Shown piece after piece: positions 34,656 through 47,300 of a stretch of 64,000 bases of DNA. The notes beneath the pieces are model-generated. The model was not told the origin of the DNA. It made no database searches and saw only the letters and a program-made list of their open reading frames with translations. Each line of letters begins with the position of its first letter. Position 1 is the first letter of the stretch. Both the position numbers and the translations under genes were made by a program. Source of the DNA: Saxidomus purpurata. Its lineage: Eukaryota > Mollusca > Bivalvia > Venerida > Veneridae. The stretch covers positions 10,640,858-10,704,857 of the forward strand of contig JAFMSR010000008.1 in NCBI GenBank assembly GCA_022818135.1, in the 5' to 3' direction.

Positions 34656-37600
34656 ATGGGTTTCACACAGTTGAGCTGGATCTTTGTTCTCTGTATTTAT
34701 TACTATGGACAAGTAAGTCCATGTGATGAATGTGAGGAATTAAAGACCGAGGTTAGAGTTCTGAACGAGAAAATACAGGAGCTTGAACAGTCTATCAACA
34801 ATTTGAATAAAAGCACAGTGAAAAGGAACGAACACAACATAGAAACATCTAAAGGTAAAATACCATACTATTTGATACATCACTTACTCATTTGTCAGCC
34901 TTTACGACTATCAAATTAGTAATTGATTGATAAACATTTCTGTTTTGAGTTAAGTTTTAAAGTCGATAATGGTCACTTTGAATTTTCTACATTCATTACC
35001 CGACATTTGATAGTTAAATATCAAACTGATTGATACATCACTTATTATACCCCGACAAAGGCGGAGGGATATTGTTTTAGCGTTATACGTCTGTCCGTCA
35101 GTCCGTCCATCCGGAGCCATAACTAAAGATACACTGGCTATAATTTCATGAAACTTAAAATAAGAACAGTGTATACAATAGCATAATACCACGGCGCACG
35201 CGCAACTTTTGTCAAGATTTGCTTGGTATCTCCAGTTATTGCCCTTTAATTGTTATTTCCTCCTATGTTCAATATAAAAAAATAAAAACTTCTATTTCTC
35301 TGTAAATCAGTTCTCAAAATTTAATTGTGATTGGCTCAAATAATTAAATGATCACTTTTTCTAATATCCACACCCTGCCCCTGGATGTTTTTAGAATTGA
35401 GGCCCCCGACCCGGTTATCCTTAAATATTTTATATAGAAACTTAAGATTTTTTTTCTTTTCTGAAACAAATAGTGCTGATACTGTAATGTAACTTACAAC
35501 AACTGAGTTCGGTAGGAGTGTAAAATGCAGAAAAAATAATTACCCCTCAGAGATGAGGCTCCAATAGGGTGGTGAAATTTTAAAAATGCTTCTTTTCTGA
35601 AAAGGCTTGTCCGAATTTTATTCTTTTTGACACAAATAATCAATTTTTTACTCTATAACAACGGAACATTTTGAAACTGGATTTTTACAGAAATGAGGCC
35701 CTTAAGGGGATGTAGTGTTATTATTCTATATAGAAACTTAAAACTTCTTGTCTGAAACAAGTAGTACTGATTTAAATTTACTTACAACAACTAAGTTTTT
35801 TATGACTGTAGTGGCTCTTTTTCATTTTTTTGTTTCATTTGGCAGGGAATATAAACTCGTGAATATTTCCGAATTAATCGTGTTTAACACATTTTCGTCG
35901 ATTTCCGTCATTAAAATTATATTACCTTTCAAAATAGCCGTGATTGATTTATGGTAGAGCATAAAGCAAAAGCTGAAGAAAAAAAAATGTATGGCAGGAG
36001 TTATACCGAAATAGTTCTCTTAATGACAGGTATATTAAAGAATTACTAGAAATAAAAAAGTTTCCGTTTTTGACTAGGATAGTCAAAACGGCAATGTCCA
36101 TTAGTCCGAGAGTATGCAATGTCTTTCTTAAAATTATGAAGGTCACTTTTTGAACGGTAATATCACTTTAATGGTGATGCTTGATCGAACATTTCCATTG
36201 AAATAGAAACTATCTGTATGCCATTCTTTTCTCAAATTTGCGACCACTTTTTCACTTGCTTCCATATAGTATTATGTACCGTCACCTGATATGACCTATT
36301 GCACGTACATGTATAGTTGTTTTACTATGACTATCTAATTAGCATTAGTTCGATCTTGTTATATATGTTCCTGTTACCGAAGTATCTATGATTTTAACAC
36401 TCAGCTCAATGCTTTATTGAAAGATGTAATATCATGTGAAACATCCGATCATTTCAATCATTGTATTACACGTTTCAGTGCGGAAAAGGTCGATACCACA
36501 GGGCAATGTTGCATTCTCTGCATCTCTAAGTTCCGAACTTAGTCATATAGGGCTTGCTCAGATAATTAAATTTGACAATGTTTTGTTGAATGATGGACAA
36601 GGATACAACAAATATTCTGGTGTATTTGTTGCTCCACAAAGTGGGGTAAGTGAATCCATACTTTGTTTTGTTTATTTCAGTTTTAAAGTATAGAAACGTT
36701 CATAAATTGTGCGCTACATTGGGGCTCATTTCTACCATTTTCACCCTTCTGTCGCCCTCGTCACGAAACAAACGACTCGTGTGAAGATCCAATCTTCCAA
36801 AATAATTCGACGACTTGAAGATGTTGCATGATTTCGTATGCTCCTATACAACTAGCTACTTCCGTGTGTTTACCTAATTTAGAATATACTGATAGATACT
36901 GAAAGCCTTTACTCTAAAATCTCTAGAAAACTGGAATGATATATGTTGGCGTAAAAGAAATTCCAATATTCAACTGATTTTTAGACTTAGTTTCAAGCGT
37001 TTTCGGCTATTGTACGCTAGGGTATGGTAACTGTTGAAATGTTGCTCCAACCAGTAAAAGAAATCAACCAATCAAAGCCTTGGCCCTGGAACTGGCTTGT
37101 GAATTTTTAAAATGCTTTCGTCCAAATCATTACGCACAGCAATTACAAGCTGGGAATCAGCAAATCCTGCATATGGAGGCAGTCTGCAGTTTGCTTAGCT
37201 TCTCACACGACACTCGGCTTCACAAGTTTCAAAACCACACACCAAACATCGCAATCAAACACCTGAAACAAGTGTATTGCATTTATAGCATGACCATGTG
37301 TGTCTCAATAAAAACTGTCAGTAATTTCTGTCCAACACCCAAATCTTCACACACCAGCTTAGCATTTTGTTTTTTCAAGTATCGCGAAATCTGATGACAA
37401 AAGTAACACGTTTAACCTACACCTGAAAATTATCTGCAAATGCTGGAACAAACCGCTGCACCATTTCTGACTCTTGAAACACTGTAAATCTAGAAAACAA
37501 ACTCAATCAAATATGGTATCCATACCGTATTTCCAATATTTCAGATCTGACGCCACTGTAAAACTGACGCTCGCGTTCCTAGCTAACTACGGAAACACAT

Positions 37601-40600
37601 GTTGTCGTATTTAAAAGCCATTATGTAATTTCTTCGGGGATCAAGGTCACTACTTTCACTTTCATTAGATAAATAGTCTTAATATTTGACACTTAAGATG
37701 CACATATAGCATGCATTAATATTTTCAACTAAAACCATACACTTGGATCTGCATTTACCTCTAATTTGTATATTTGACCCTAGGCAATATGATATGGCAA
37801 GCGAAATGCACATTAATCCCTTAAACCCTAGGTTTAACTGTTAAACCCAGGGTTTAACAACTCTTAAACCCCTAGTTTCAGGTGCCGTTTGCACATTAAT
37901 TTCTTAAACCGTGGTTTAAAGTCTTAAACCGTAGTTTAAAGTCTGTTAAACCCATAGTTTAAGAGACGACCAATTAAATGAGCTGAAACCACGGTTTAAA
38001 GTGTCACGTGACTCGTTAAAACGACAATTACATACATATTTACTTTAAACTGTGGTTTAAGACTTTAATCTAGGGTTTTACGCACCGAATGCACATTTAA
38101 TCTGTTAAACCCTAGGTTTAACTCTTAAACCCATAGTTTCAGGTGCCGTTTGCACATTAATTTCTTAAACCGTGGTTTAAAGTCTTAAACCGTAGTTTAA
38201 AGTCTGTTAAACCCATAGTTTAAGAGACAACTAATCAAATGAGCTGAAACCACGGTTTAAAGTGTCACGTGTCCTGTTAAACCCCTAGTTTAAGAGACAA
38301 CCAACCAAATTAGCTGAAACCACAGTTTAAAGTATCACGTGACCTTTCACTGCGACGCGTGGAATTTGTGTGTAAACATTCACAATATGACATAGGCTGT
38401 AAAAAACACTCTTTGGTCATTATCTATATGTTATCTTCGGATGTAATTTAGGGGATTTTTGTAACATAACAAGTAACTGTTCATAAAACATTTTAGCGCA
38501 TGGCGTAAACATGTAATTTTATTCATTTATTTGTTTATTTAGTTATCACAATATCATATCTTTATATTTGCGCTTATATCAAAGAAATACTGATCTAACA
38601 TCCGCGTTAAAAATCGACAGTGACAAAGATTTGGAATTGCTTGTATAATTCATATAACTTTGACAGAATGAAAAATACACCTTTTACAGCATTAATGCGA
38701 GAACTGCTGGGGTCGGTAAAATTTGACAGTCTAGATCCGACTTGTATTACCACGGACCGATATACACATAGGTCCGTGATATTACATACATGTATAATGA
38801 AAAATACCTATGCGTATAGTTTTAGCTAAAACATTCATTTAGGGCATAAACATATATCCGTTTCATTGATAGATTTTAGGGTTTTTTATTAATAGAATGC
38901 ACAAATCAAAACCTAGTATACAGCTTAAGTATTTAAGTATATTACAGGTCATTATAAATGTTACGTAATGTCCGGCCATAAAGTATCAATAAGCGAGCAG
39001 ACGAACTGATCATTCGGAAGTGTAAGAGCAGCATTATGGGACATCCGTGCGACAATACCCTTTTAAATAAAACTTCAAAACAGTCCCTTTTCCTTTCTTT
39101 ACATATATTTTATATCACCATAATCTAGAATGATTGTTTTATTCTAACCCGTTTGTGATTCTTAAATAATTCCATAGTTGTTACAGCTTATGCCAGGATT
39201 TATCATATTAACGGCCCTGTGTATACGATCCCTGCGCAAGTTAAAATATTATTAACAACTGTTTTTTTAGTAAACATGATCACATTTTGCGCGTTTTAAT
39301 TTAACTGATCATACAAAGTATAGCAATATGACAATTACGAATTTAAACTTAAAACAGTTCAAATTAGTCAAGTCTGAGAAAAAAAGAAAAAAAATACCAT
39401 TAAAAATAGGAAATGTTACATTTATCATGCCGTTTATGATTATAAAATAACTTAAATTTTATCGGGAGTTGATTACGTCAGTGGCGTGTATTAGCCTTGA
39501 CTTTGACATTTTCTGACACATGTTAGAAACTTCTGCAATATCCCGATAAGAGACAGGTAATAAAACAATGAAGGGTCATAAACCTGATCCACTTTAACCA
39601 AATTTTAGTTGAAGCGGGGTCCTAATATAACGTTTATAGCACGGAGGTTTAAATATTATTCAATTTGTCATAAAAAAATAAAAATTATATCTAGTTATCC
39701 TATATTATGAATATGAGAGGGTGGTGATGTAGAGGTTAAGGTGTCTGTCGCTCATCCCGGCGGTTACGGGTTCGAGCCCCACCGGGTTGCGACACCAGTA
39801 CTGTTTTTTTTTCAGGAAGCAGACTCGAGTGACCGCACAAGTTTCAAGATTTCTTCACAATCTATCTAAATTGAATTAGTACAAACTATAAAACATCATT
39901 TTGCTTTACTTATAAATTTTAATATATCAGGTAATTTAAATGTATTCATACTTAAATGTGACGTGTGAAGAATGCGGCGAGCAACATTCGCGTTAAACAA
40001 CCCCTGCAGCCCAATTTTGCACAAGGGGACACTCACATTAGTCCCTTCATTATTTGGCAAAAGCGGACATTATCCCTTTTCAGTTTTCAAAGCTAAAAAT
40101 TGATTTAAAATCATCATAACGTTATATCACCTGGTGACAAGCTTGTCTGTGCAGATGAAACCACCCCAATCCCTCTAATCCCACCTTAAACAGATGCGAT
40201 ACACCTTCGTGGGTTCGAGCATTGCTACAGAACATGTTTTTTGCGTGAGCAAAACAATACAGTATATTACGGAGGATACGGGTCTGCACGTAGTACTGGT
40301 TCGGCTAAGAAACAATGGTTATAGGTGAACTGCCCGTAAATGAAAAGCTAGAGACACTTATTTTGTATTTACAATTACAACATTCACAACATGACATAGG
40401 CTATCGTCTGCATAATGCATCGGTCAATCATACGACGCAAAACGTAAAACCAAATTAGAATTAATTATTAAATTAATTTTCCACAGATCATGAAATGTTT
40501 GAGAGGCATTTTATTATATCTTACTAAACCTAGTAAAAGTAATGCTGTACAGGCTTCAATGATACTATTTTTCTATTTGCTATTTATCTTGTATAATTAC

Positions 40601-43600
40601 TAGTATGTGAGCTTTAGGCAGTCAAACCTGTGATAAAGACCACCTCCGAAGAGAGACCACCCTATGAATAGACACCAGCAGGGAGATCGCCGTGCACTAT
40701 TTATATATTATACACTTGTATCAAATTTTTGTGCACAACGTAAACTTAAAGAATGTAAGTCAATAACAAAGGGATTATTTGCAGTTTGACAGTTTGCTGT
40801 GGTGTTAAAACTAGTCGTAGTATTGTCTTTGACAAACTGTCGTATTAGACCAACTATCTTATTCGGCGAAGTGTCGTAGTCGACGAAATGTCTTTCGGCG
40901 AAATGTCGTGCACGGCATGGAATCGAGTACTCCTACTGACCATGTCTCTGTATGTGAGAAAATTGTTAGTTTCAAACAGAGAAGAGGAGTCTAGTACTGG
41001 TGTTTAGCAAAAACAATGTTTAGGTAAACTGCCCGCCTGTTAAAATGACTAGCAGCCCCCATAGTAACATGATGTCATGCCGTTACATAGTGGCGCTGTG
41101 AACAAATTTATTAATTCAGTTGCCTGTTTGTATATACATTGAAGTTCAATTTCGGATTGGCTCGATCATTTCCGGTTTCGTATGAGAAATTAAAGTCTAT
41201 GATATATGTTTTTTGTATAAAACTTGTTAAAAGTACATTTTTTTCGGAAATCTATGTTTTCATATACTGTAACCTGTCATAATAGGCCCGTGTAGCTAAA
41301 TATTCTTATTTAACATCCGACATATTGCAAATAGTCAAATAATCAAACAGGTAAGACAACATACTTCTAATGTTTTTACAACAGCCTGCAGTTGAACGAT
41401 TGTCAAAGTGATATGCAATTTATTTATTTGTGACCGTTGATTTTTCGCGAGGGTGTCAGATCAATGTTTCTTTGAAAAAATGGGTTAAAACGCATATATA
41501 AAGAAATATTCTATTGAATGAATGAATGGATAAAAAAACAAGTTAACACTATGCGCTAATCTTTTTCATATCCAAAATTACTTTAAGATATTGTCCAAAT
41601 AATGGTTTATAACGTATAAACTAAATCAAATTTAAAATGCGAAATTAGAAATTTATCAAATACAGATTTTCCACACGTATATCATTCGTATTATATTAGT
41701 GCAAGTAGTGTGTCACGTGACACTTTAAACTGGGGTTTCAGCTCATTTCATTGGTTGTCTCTTAAACTATGGGTTTAACAGACTTTAAACTACGGTTTAA
41801 GACTTTAAACCACGGTTTAAGAAATTAATGTGCAAACGGCACCTAAAACTATGGGTTTAAGAGTTGTTAAACTATACGTTTAAGAGTTAACTGAATTAAT
41901 GTGCATTTGGCGCGTAAAACCCTAGATTAATGTCTTAAACCACAGTTTAAAGTATTGTATGTAAAACATCGTTTTAACGAGTCACGTGACACTTTAAACC
42001 GTGGTTTCAGCTCATTTGATTGGTCGTCTCTTAAACTATGGGTTTAACAGACTTTAAACTACGGTTTAAGACTTTAAACCACGGTTTAAGAATTAATGTG
42101 CAAACGGCACTTGAAACTAGGGGTTTAAGAGGTGTTAAACTATGGGTTTAACAGTTAAACCTATAGTTTAAAGAATTAATGTGCATTTCTATGGCAAGCG
42201 AAATGCACATTAATTCTTTAAACTATAGGTTTAACTGTTAAACCCATAGTTTAACACCTCTTAAACCCCTAGTTTCAAGTGCCGTTTGCACATTAATTCT
42301 TAAACCGTGGTTTAAAGTCTTAAACCGTAGTTTAAAGTCTGTTAAACCCATAGTTTAAGAGACGACCAATCAAATGAGCTGAAACCACGGTTTAAAGTGT
42401 CACGTGACTCGTTAAAACGATGTTTTACATACAATACTTTAAACTGTGGTTTAAGACATTAATCTAGGGTTTTACGCGCCAAATGCACATTAATTCAGTT
42501 AACTCTTAAACGTATAGTTTAACAACTCTTAAACCCATAGTTTTAGGTGCCGTTTGCACATTAATTTCTTAAACCGTGGTTTAAAGTCTTAAACCGTAGT
42601 TTAAAGTCTGTTAAACCCATAGTTTAAGAGACAACCAATGAAATGAGCTGAAACCCCAGTTTAAAGTGTCACGTGACACACTACTTGCACTAATATAATA
42701 CGAATGATATACGTGTGGAAAATCTGTATTTGATAAATTTCTAATTTCGCATTTTAAATTTGATTTAGTTTATACGTTATAAACCATTATTTGGACAATA
42801 TCTTAAAGTAATTTTGGATATGAAAAAGATTAGCGCATAGTGTTAACTTGTTTTTTTATCCATTCATTCATTCAATAGAATATTTCTTTATATATGCGTT
42901 TTAACCCATTTTTTCAAAGAAACATTGATCTGACACCCTCGCGAAAAATCAACGGTCACAAATAAATAAATTGCATATCACTTTGACAATCGTTCAACTG
43001 CAGGCTGTTGTAAAAACATTAGAAGTATGTTGTCTTACCTGTTTGATTATTTGACTATTTGCAATATGTCGGATGTTAAATAAGAATATTTAGCTACACG
43101 GGCCTATTATGACAGGTTACAGTATATGAAAACATAGATTTCCGAAAAAAATGTACTTTTAACAAGTTTTATACAAAAAACATATATCATAGACTTTAAT
43201 TTCTCATACGAAACCGGAAATGATCGAGCCAATCCGAAATTGAACTTCAATGTATATACAAACAGGCAACTGAATTAATAAATTTGTTCACAGCGCCACT
43301 ATGTAACGGCATGACATCATGTTACTATGGGGGCTGCTAGTCATTTTAACAGGCGGGCAGTTTACCTAAACATTGTTTTTGCTAAACACCAGTACTAGAC
43401 TCCTCTTCTCTGTTTGAAACTAACAATTTTCTCACATACAGAGACATGGTCAGTAGGAGTACTCGATTCCATGCCGTGCACGACATTTCGCCGAAAGACA
43501 TTTCGTCGACTACGACACTTCGCCGAATAAGATAGTTGGTCTAATACGACAGTTTGTCAAAGACAATACTACGACTAGTTTTAACACCACAGCAAACTGT

Positions 43601-46600
43601 CAAACTGCAAATAATCCCTTTGTTATTGACTTATATTCTTTAAGTTTACGTTGTGCACAAAAAATTTGATACAAGTGTATAATATATAAATAGTGCACGG
43701 CGATCTCCCTGCTGGTGTCTATTCATAGGGTGGTCTCTCTTCGGAGGTGGTCTTTATCACAGGTTTGACTGCCTAAAGCTCACATACTAGTAATTATACA
43801 AGATAAATAGCAAATAGAAAAATAGTATCATTGAAGCCTGTACAGCATTACTTTTACTAGGTTTAGTAAGATATAATAAAATGCCTCTCAAACATTTCAT
43901 GATCTGTGGAAAATTAATTTAATAATTAATTCTAATTTGGTTTTACGTTTTGCGTCGTATGATTGACCGATGCATTATGCAGACGATAGCCTATGTCATG
44001 TTGTGAATGTTGTAATTGTAAATACAAAATAAGTGTCTCTAGCTTTTCATTTACGGGCAGTTCACCTATAACCATTGTTTCTTAGCCGAACCAGTACTAC
44101 GTGCAGACCCGTATCCTCCGTAATATACTGTATTGTTTTGCTCACGCAAAAAAACATGTTCTGTAGCAATGCTCGAACCCACGAAGGTGTATCGCATCTG
44201 TTTAAGGTGGGATTAGAGGGATTGGGGTGGTTTCATCTGCACAGACAAGCTTGTCACCAGGTGATATAACGTTATGATGATTTTAAATCAATTTTTAGCT
44301 TTGAAAACTGAAAAGGGATAATGTCCGCTTTTGCCAAATAATGAAGGGACTAATGTGAGTGTCCCCTTGTGCAAAATTGGGCTGCAGGGGTTGTTTAACG
44401 CGAATGTTGCTCGCCGCATTCTTCACACGTCACATTTAAGTATGAATACATTTAAATTACCTGATATATTAAAATGTATAAGTAAAGCAAAATGATGTTT
44501 TATAGTTTGTACTAATTCAATTTAGATAGATTGTGAAGAAATCTTGAAACTTGTGCGGTCACTCGAGTCTGCTTCCTGAAAAAAACAGTACTGGTGTCGC
44601 AACCCGGTGGGGCTCGAACCCGTAACCGCCGGGATGAGCGACAGACACCTTAACCTCTACATCACCACCCTCTCATATTCATAATATAGGACAACTAGAT
44701 ATAATTTTTATTTTTTTATGACAAATTGAATAATATTTAAACCTCCGTGCTATAAACGTTATATTAGGACCCCGCTTCAACTAAAATTTGGTTAAAGTGG
44801 ATCAGGTTTATGACCCTTCATTGTTTTATTACCTGTCTCTTATCGGGATATTGCAGAAGTTTCTAACATGTGTCAGAAAATGTCAAAGTCAAGGCTAATA
44901 CACGCCACTGACGTAATCAACTCCCGATAAAATTTAAGTTATTTTATAATCATAAACGGCATGATAAATGTAACATTTCCTATTTTTAATGGTATTTTTT
45001 TTTCTTTTTTTCTGAGACTTGACTAATTTGAACTGTTTTAAGTTTAAATTCGTAATTGTCATATTGCTATACTTTGTATGATCAGTTAAATTAAAACGCG
45101 CAAAATGTGATCATGTTTACTAAAAAAACAGTTGTTAATAATATTTTAACTTGCGCAGGGATCGTATACACAGGGCCGTTAATATGATAAATCCTGGCAT
45201 AAGCTGTAACAACTATGGAATTATTTAAGAATCACAAACGGGTTAGAATAAAACAATCATTCTAGATTATGGTGATATAAAATATATGTAAAGAAAGGAA
45301 AAGGGACTGTTTTGAAGTTTTATTTAAAAGGGTATTGTCGCACGGATGTCCCATAATGCTGCTCTTACACTTCCGAATGATCAGTTCGTCTGCTCGCTTA
45401 TTGATACTTTATGGCCGGACATTACGTAACATTTATAATGACCTGTAATATACTTAAATACTTAAGCTGTATACTAGGTTTTGATTTGTGCATTCTATTA
45501 ATAAAAAACCCTAAAATCTATCAATGAAACGGATATATGTTTATGCCCTAAATGAATGTTTTAGCTAAAACTATACGCATAGGTATTTTTCATTATACAT
45601 GTATGTAATATCACGGACCTATGTGTATATCGGTCCGTGGTAATACAAGTCGGATCTAGACTGTCAAATTTTACCGACCCCAGCAGTTCTCGCATTAATG
45701 CTGTAAAAGGTGTATTTTTCATTCTGTCAAAGTTATATGAATTATACAAGCAATTCCAAATCTTTGTCACTGTCGATTTTTAACGCGGATGTTAGATCAG
45801 TATTTCTTTGATATAAGCGCAAATATAAAGATATGATATTGTGATAACTAAATAAACAAATAAATGAATAAAATTACATGTTTACGCCATGCGCTAAAAT
45901 GTTTTATGAACAGTTACTTGTTATGTTACAAAAATCCCCTAAATTACATCCGAAGATAACATATAGATAATGACCAAAGAGTGTTTTTTACAGCCTATGT
46001 CATATTGTGAATGTTTACACACAAATTCCACGCGTCGCAGTGAAAGGTCACGTGATACTTTAAACTGTGGTTTCAGCTAATTTGGTTGGTTGTCTCTTAA
46101 ACTAGGGGTTTAACAGGACACGTGACACTTTAAACCGTGGTTTCAGCTCATTTGATTAGTTGTCTCTTAAACTATGGGTTTAACAGACTTTAAACTACGG
46201 TTTAAGACTTTAAACCACGGTTTAAGAAATTAATGTGCAAACGGCACCTGAAACTATGGGTTTAAGAGTTAAACCTAGGGTTTAACAGATTAAATGTGCA
46301 TTCGGTGCGTAAAACCCTAGATTAAAGTCTTAAACCACAGTTTAAAGTAAATATGTATGTAATTGTCGTTTTAACGAGTCACGTGACACTTTAAACCGTG
46401 GTTTCAGCTCATTTAATTGGTCGTCTCTTAAACTATGGGTTTAACAGACTTTAAACTACGGTTTAAGACTTTAAACCACGGTTTAAGAAATTAATGTGCA
46501 AACGGCACCTGAAACTAGGGGTTTAAGAGTTGTTAAACCCTGGGTTTAACAGTTAAACCTAGGGTTTAAGGGATTAATGTGCATTTCGCTTGCCATAATA

Positions 46601-47075
46601 TGACACTAAAAGTTTGAAACTGCATACTGCCGCCTTAGATTATGGCTCTTCAGTAGGGTGGAAATTTTGCAGTTACCCGAGTTGTTCGACCATAAACTCT
46701 CATGACTGTGAGAAAAATAGCCGAAAACGCTCTCGCGGTTTAGAATAAGTTTAGAAATTTAACAATATTTTCACTTTTTGAAACAGGTTTTTTCTGTCTT
46801 TTCTGGTTTATTTGTTTGCCTACGTATTCTGTCATATCAATTTTGCTTCAGCAGGGAGTCAAACTTTGTTGGAACTTATGCACAATGGGAAACATGTAAA
46901 CTCGGGTATTGCCGATTCAAGGCAACGGTCACAAGATATTCAAGGGACGAATATAGCAATACTGCGAGTGGATGCAGGCGACAGCGTCTGGGTGCAGAAT
47001 TTCTTTGAGCATGATACCAGTCTTCATTCATATGAGGGTCTTAATTCCTTTTCGGGAACGTTGCTTTATGTATAA
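34656..47075 (+). CDS. Secreted coiled-coil C1q-domain protein, apparent frameshift in exon 3
   Basis: C1q-domain proteins are secreted, usually trimeric lectin-like recognition molecules. Exon 1, 34656-34854: signal peptide (FTQLSWIFVLCIYYYGQV), CDEC motif, then a coiled coil (ELKTEVRVLNEKIQELEQS); donor G|GTAAAA, phase 1. Exon 2, 36479-36645: start of the C1q fold (VAFSASLSS, IIKFDNVLLNDGQGYNKYSG, VFVAPQSG); donor G|GTAAGT, phase 0. Exon 3, 46787-47075: rest of the fold (INFASAGSQTLLELMHNGK, SGIADSRQRSQDIQGTNIAI, LRVDAGDSVWVQNFF, LNSFSGTLLYV, stop). Exon 3's C1q frame is +1 relative to the phase exon 2 delivers; one surplus T in the TTTTTT run at 46788-46793 would explain it. So either a pseudogene/null allele, a homopolymer sequencing error, or a missed splice arrangement. 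Intron 2 (10.1 kb) is mostly the giant palindrome. Confidence 0.8.
35048..35260. repeat. Dispersed mollusc-type repeat with GTCCGTC run
   Basis: Starts TATACCCCGACAAAGGCGGA, GGGATATTGTTTTAGCGTTA, then TCTGTCCGTCAGTCCGTCC, then 'actggctataatttcatgaaact'. In intron 1 of the C1q gene. Confidence 0.6.
35420..35800. repeat. Diverged ~300-bp direct duplication
   Basis: TTATATAGAAACTTAAGATT...CTGAAACAAATAGTGCTGAT near 35430 recurs as CTATATAGAAACTTAAAACT...CTGAAACAAGTAGTACTGAT near 35729, each followed by TTACAACAACT. C1q intron 1. Confidence 0.6.
37787..37792. other. Left copy of 6-bp target-site duplication ATATGA
   Basis: ATATGA directly precedes TATGGCAAGCG, the outer end of the palindrome; the same six bases directly follow the other end at 46598-46603. 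Confidence 0.7.
37793..38345. repeat. Outer terminal array of the left arm (TTAAACC/GGTTTAA motifs)
   Basis: About twenty near-palindromic motifs such as TTAAACCCTAGGTTTAA, TTAAACCGTGGTTTAAA and TTAAACCCATAGTTTAA. They alternate with TGCCGTTTGCACATTAAT, AAATGAGCTGAAACCACGG and GTCACGTGAC. A ~270-bp super-unit occurs about twice. The mirror copy is at 46045-46597. Confidence 0.88.
39716..39900 (+). repeat. tRNA-derived SINE inside left palindrome arm
   Basis: GGTGGTGATGTAGAGGTTAA (A box) and GGTTACGGGTTCGAGCCCCA (B box) at tRNA spacing, followed by a CAGTACTG and pyrimidine tract. The mirror copy is at 44490-44674 on the minus strand. The acceptor stem is absent, so not a functional tRNA. Confidence 0.6.
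40985..41065 (+). repeat. SINE 3' region inside left palindrome arm
   Basis: AGTCTAGTACTGGTGTTTAG, GTTTAGGTAAACTGCCCGCC, TGTTAAAATGACTAGCAGCC: same layout as the SINE tail at 29745 and a second tail at 40290-40340. Mirror copy near 43325-43405. Confidence 0.5.
41708..42189. repeat. Inner terminal array of the left arm
   Basis: Inverted counterpart of the array at 37793-38345, roughly 90% similar by eye, with the same motif order, ending GTGCATTTC at the spacer. The mirror copy is at 42201-42682. The two arrays of one arm differ more from each other than from their mirror images. Confidence 0.85.
44490..44674 (-). repeat. tRNA-derived SINE inside right palindrome arm (mirror copy)
   Basis: Reverse complement of 39716-39900. 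The T/A homopolymer after the B box is 7 here and 9 in the left arm. Confidence 0.6.
46598..46603. other. Right copy of 6-bp target-site duplication ATATGA
   Basis: Follows CGCTTGCCATA, the right outer end of the palindrome; matches 37787-37792. Confidence 0.7.
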
Positions 47076-47300
47076 AACAATATACCTGTATCAGAAAAGT
47101 AGATTCTAAATTATTCAGAATTATTTGTTCTTGTTGACTGTGTTAGTCGATTATTCCATTGACAGACGTTTTGACGATATAGAATGTTATGTAATGCGAT
47201 GTATTAAGGTGGTATGATACGTTTTTGTCTTTTATAATTACACACAAATGATCCATTGTATAAAACAGGAAAGGTATGGCCTACGTTTTCATTTTTATCT

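Larger units (their letters stand above)
37793..46597. mobile_element. Giant 8,805-bp palindromic (foldback) element
   Basis: Two arms, 37793-42189 and 42201-46597, are 4,397 bp each and reverse complements of one another. Position p matches 84390-p; e.g. the frame at 38620-38829 reappears exactly at 45770-45561. They meet at an 11-bp spacer TATGGCAAGCG (42190-42200), identical to the outer terminus. Differences noticed are few: homopolymer lengths near 39390/44998, 39803/44582, 40232/44150 and 40727/43663, and substitutions near 39915/44476 and 40758/43632. Each arm is itself bounded by ~500-bp inverted arrays rich in TTAAACC..GGTTTAA motifs and starts TATGGCAAGCGAAATGCAC, so each looks like a 4.4-kb element with long TIRs. 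No transposase or long ORF: non-autonomous. Flanking ATATGA repeats indicate insertion of the whole palindrome as one unit into intron 2 of the C1q gene. Assembly artefact cannot be fully excluded. Confidence 0.9.

Noticed and set aside
37080..37394. 104-aa plus-strand ORF in C1q intron 2
   Set aside because: No motif, no splice logic with the C1q exons; probably chance or old repeat sequence.
37820..37860. Telomere-like AAACCCTA words in the palindrome ends
   Set aside because: They are part of dyad motifs (TTAAACCCTAGGTTTAA) with variable centres, not tandem telomere units, and animals use TTAGGG.
38620..38829. 69-aa ORF present identically in both palindrome arms (also 45561-45770)
   Set aside because: Identity follows from the palindrome. 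The peptide has no domain, the frame is short and there is no promoter or splice context.
39716..39790. Functional tRNA gene in the palindrome arm
   Set aside because: Internal promoter boxes only; no acceptor stem. Read as a SINE.
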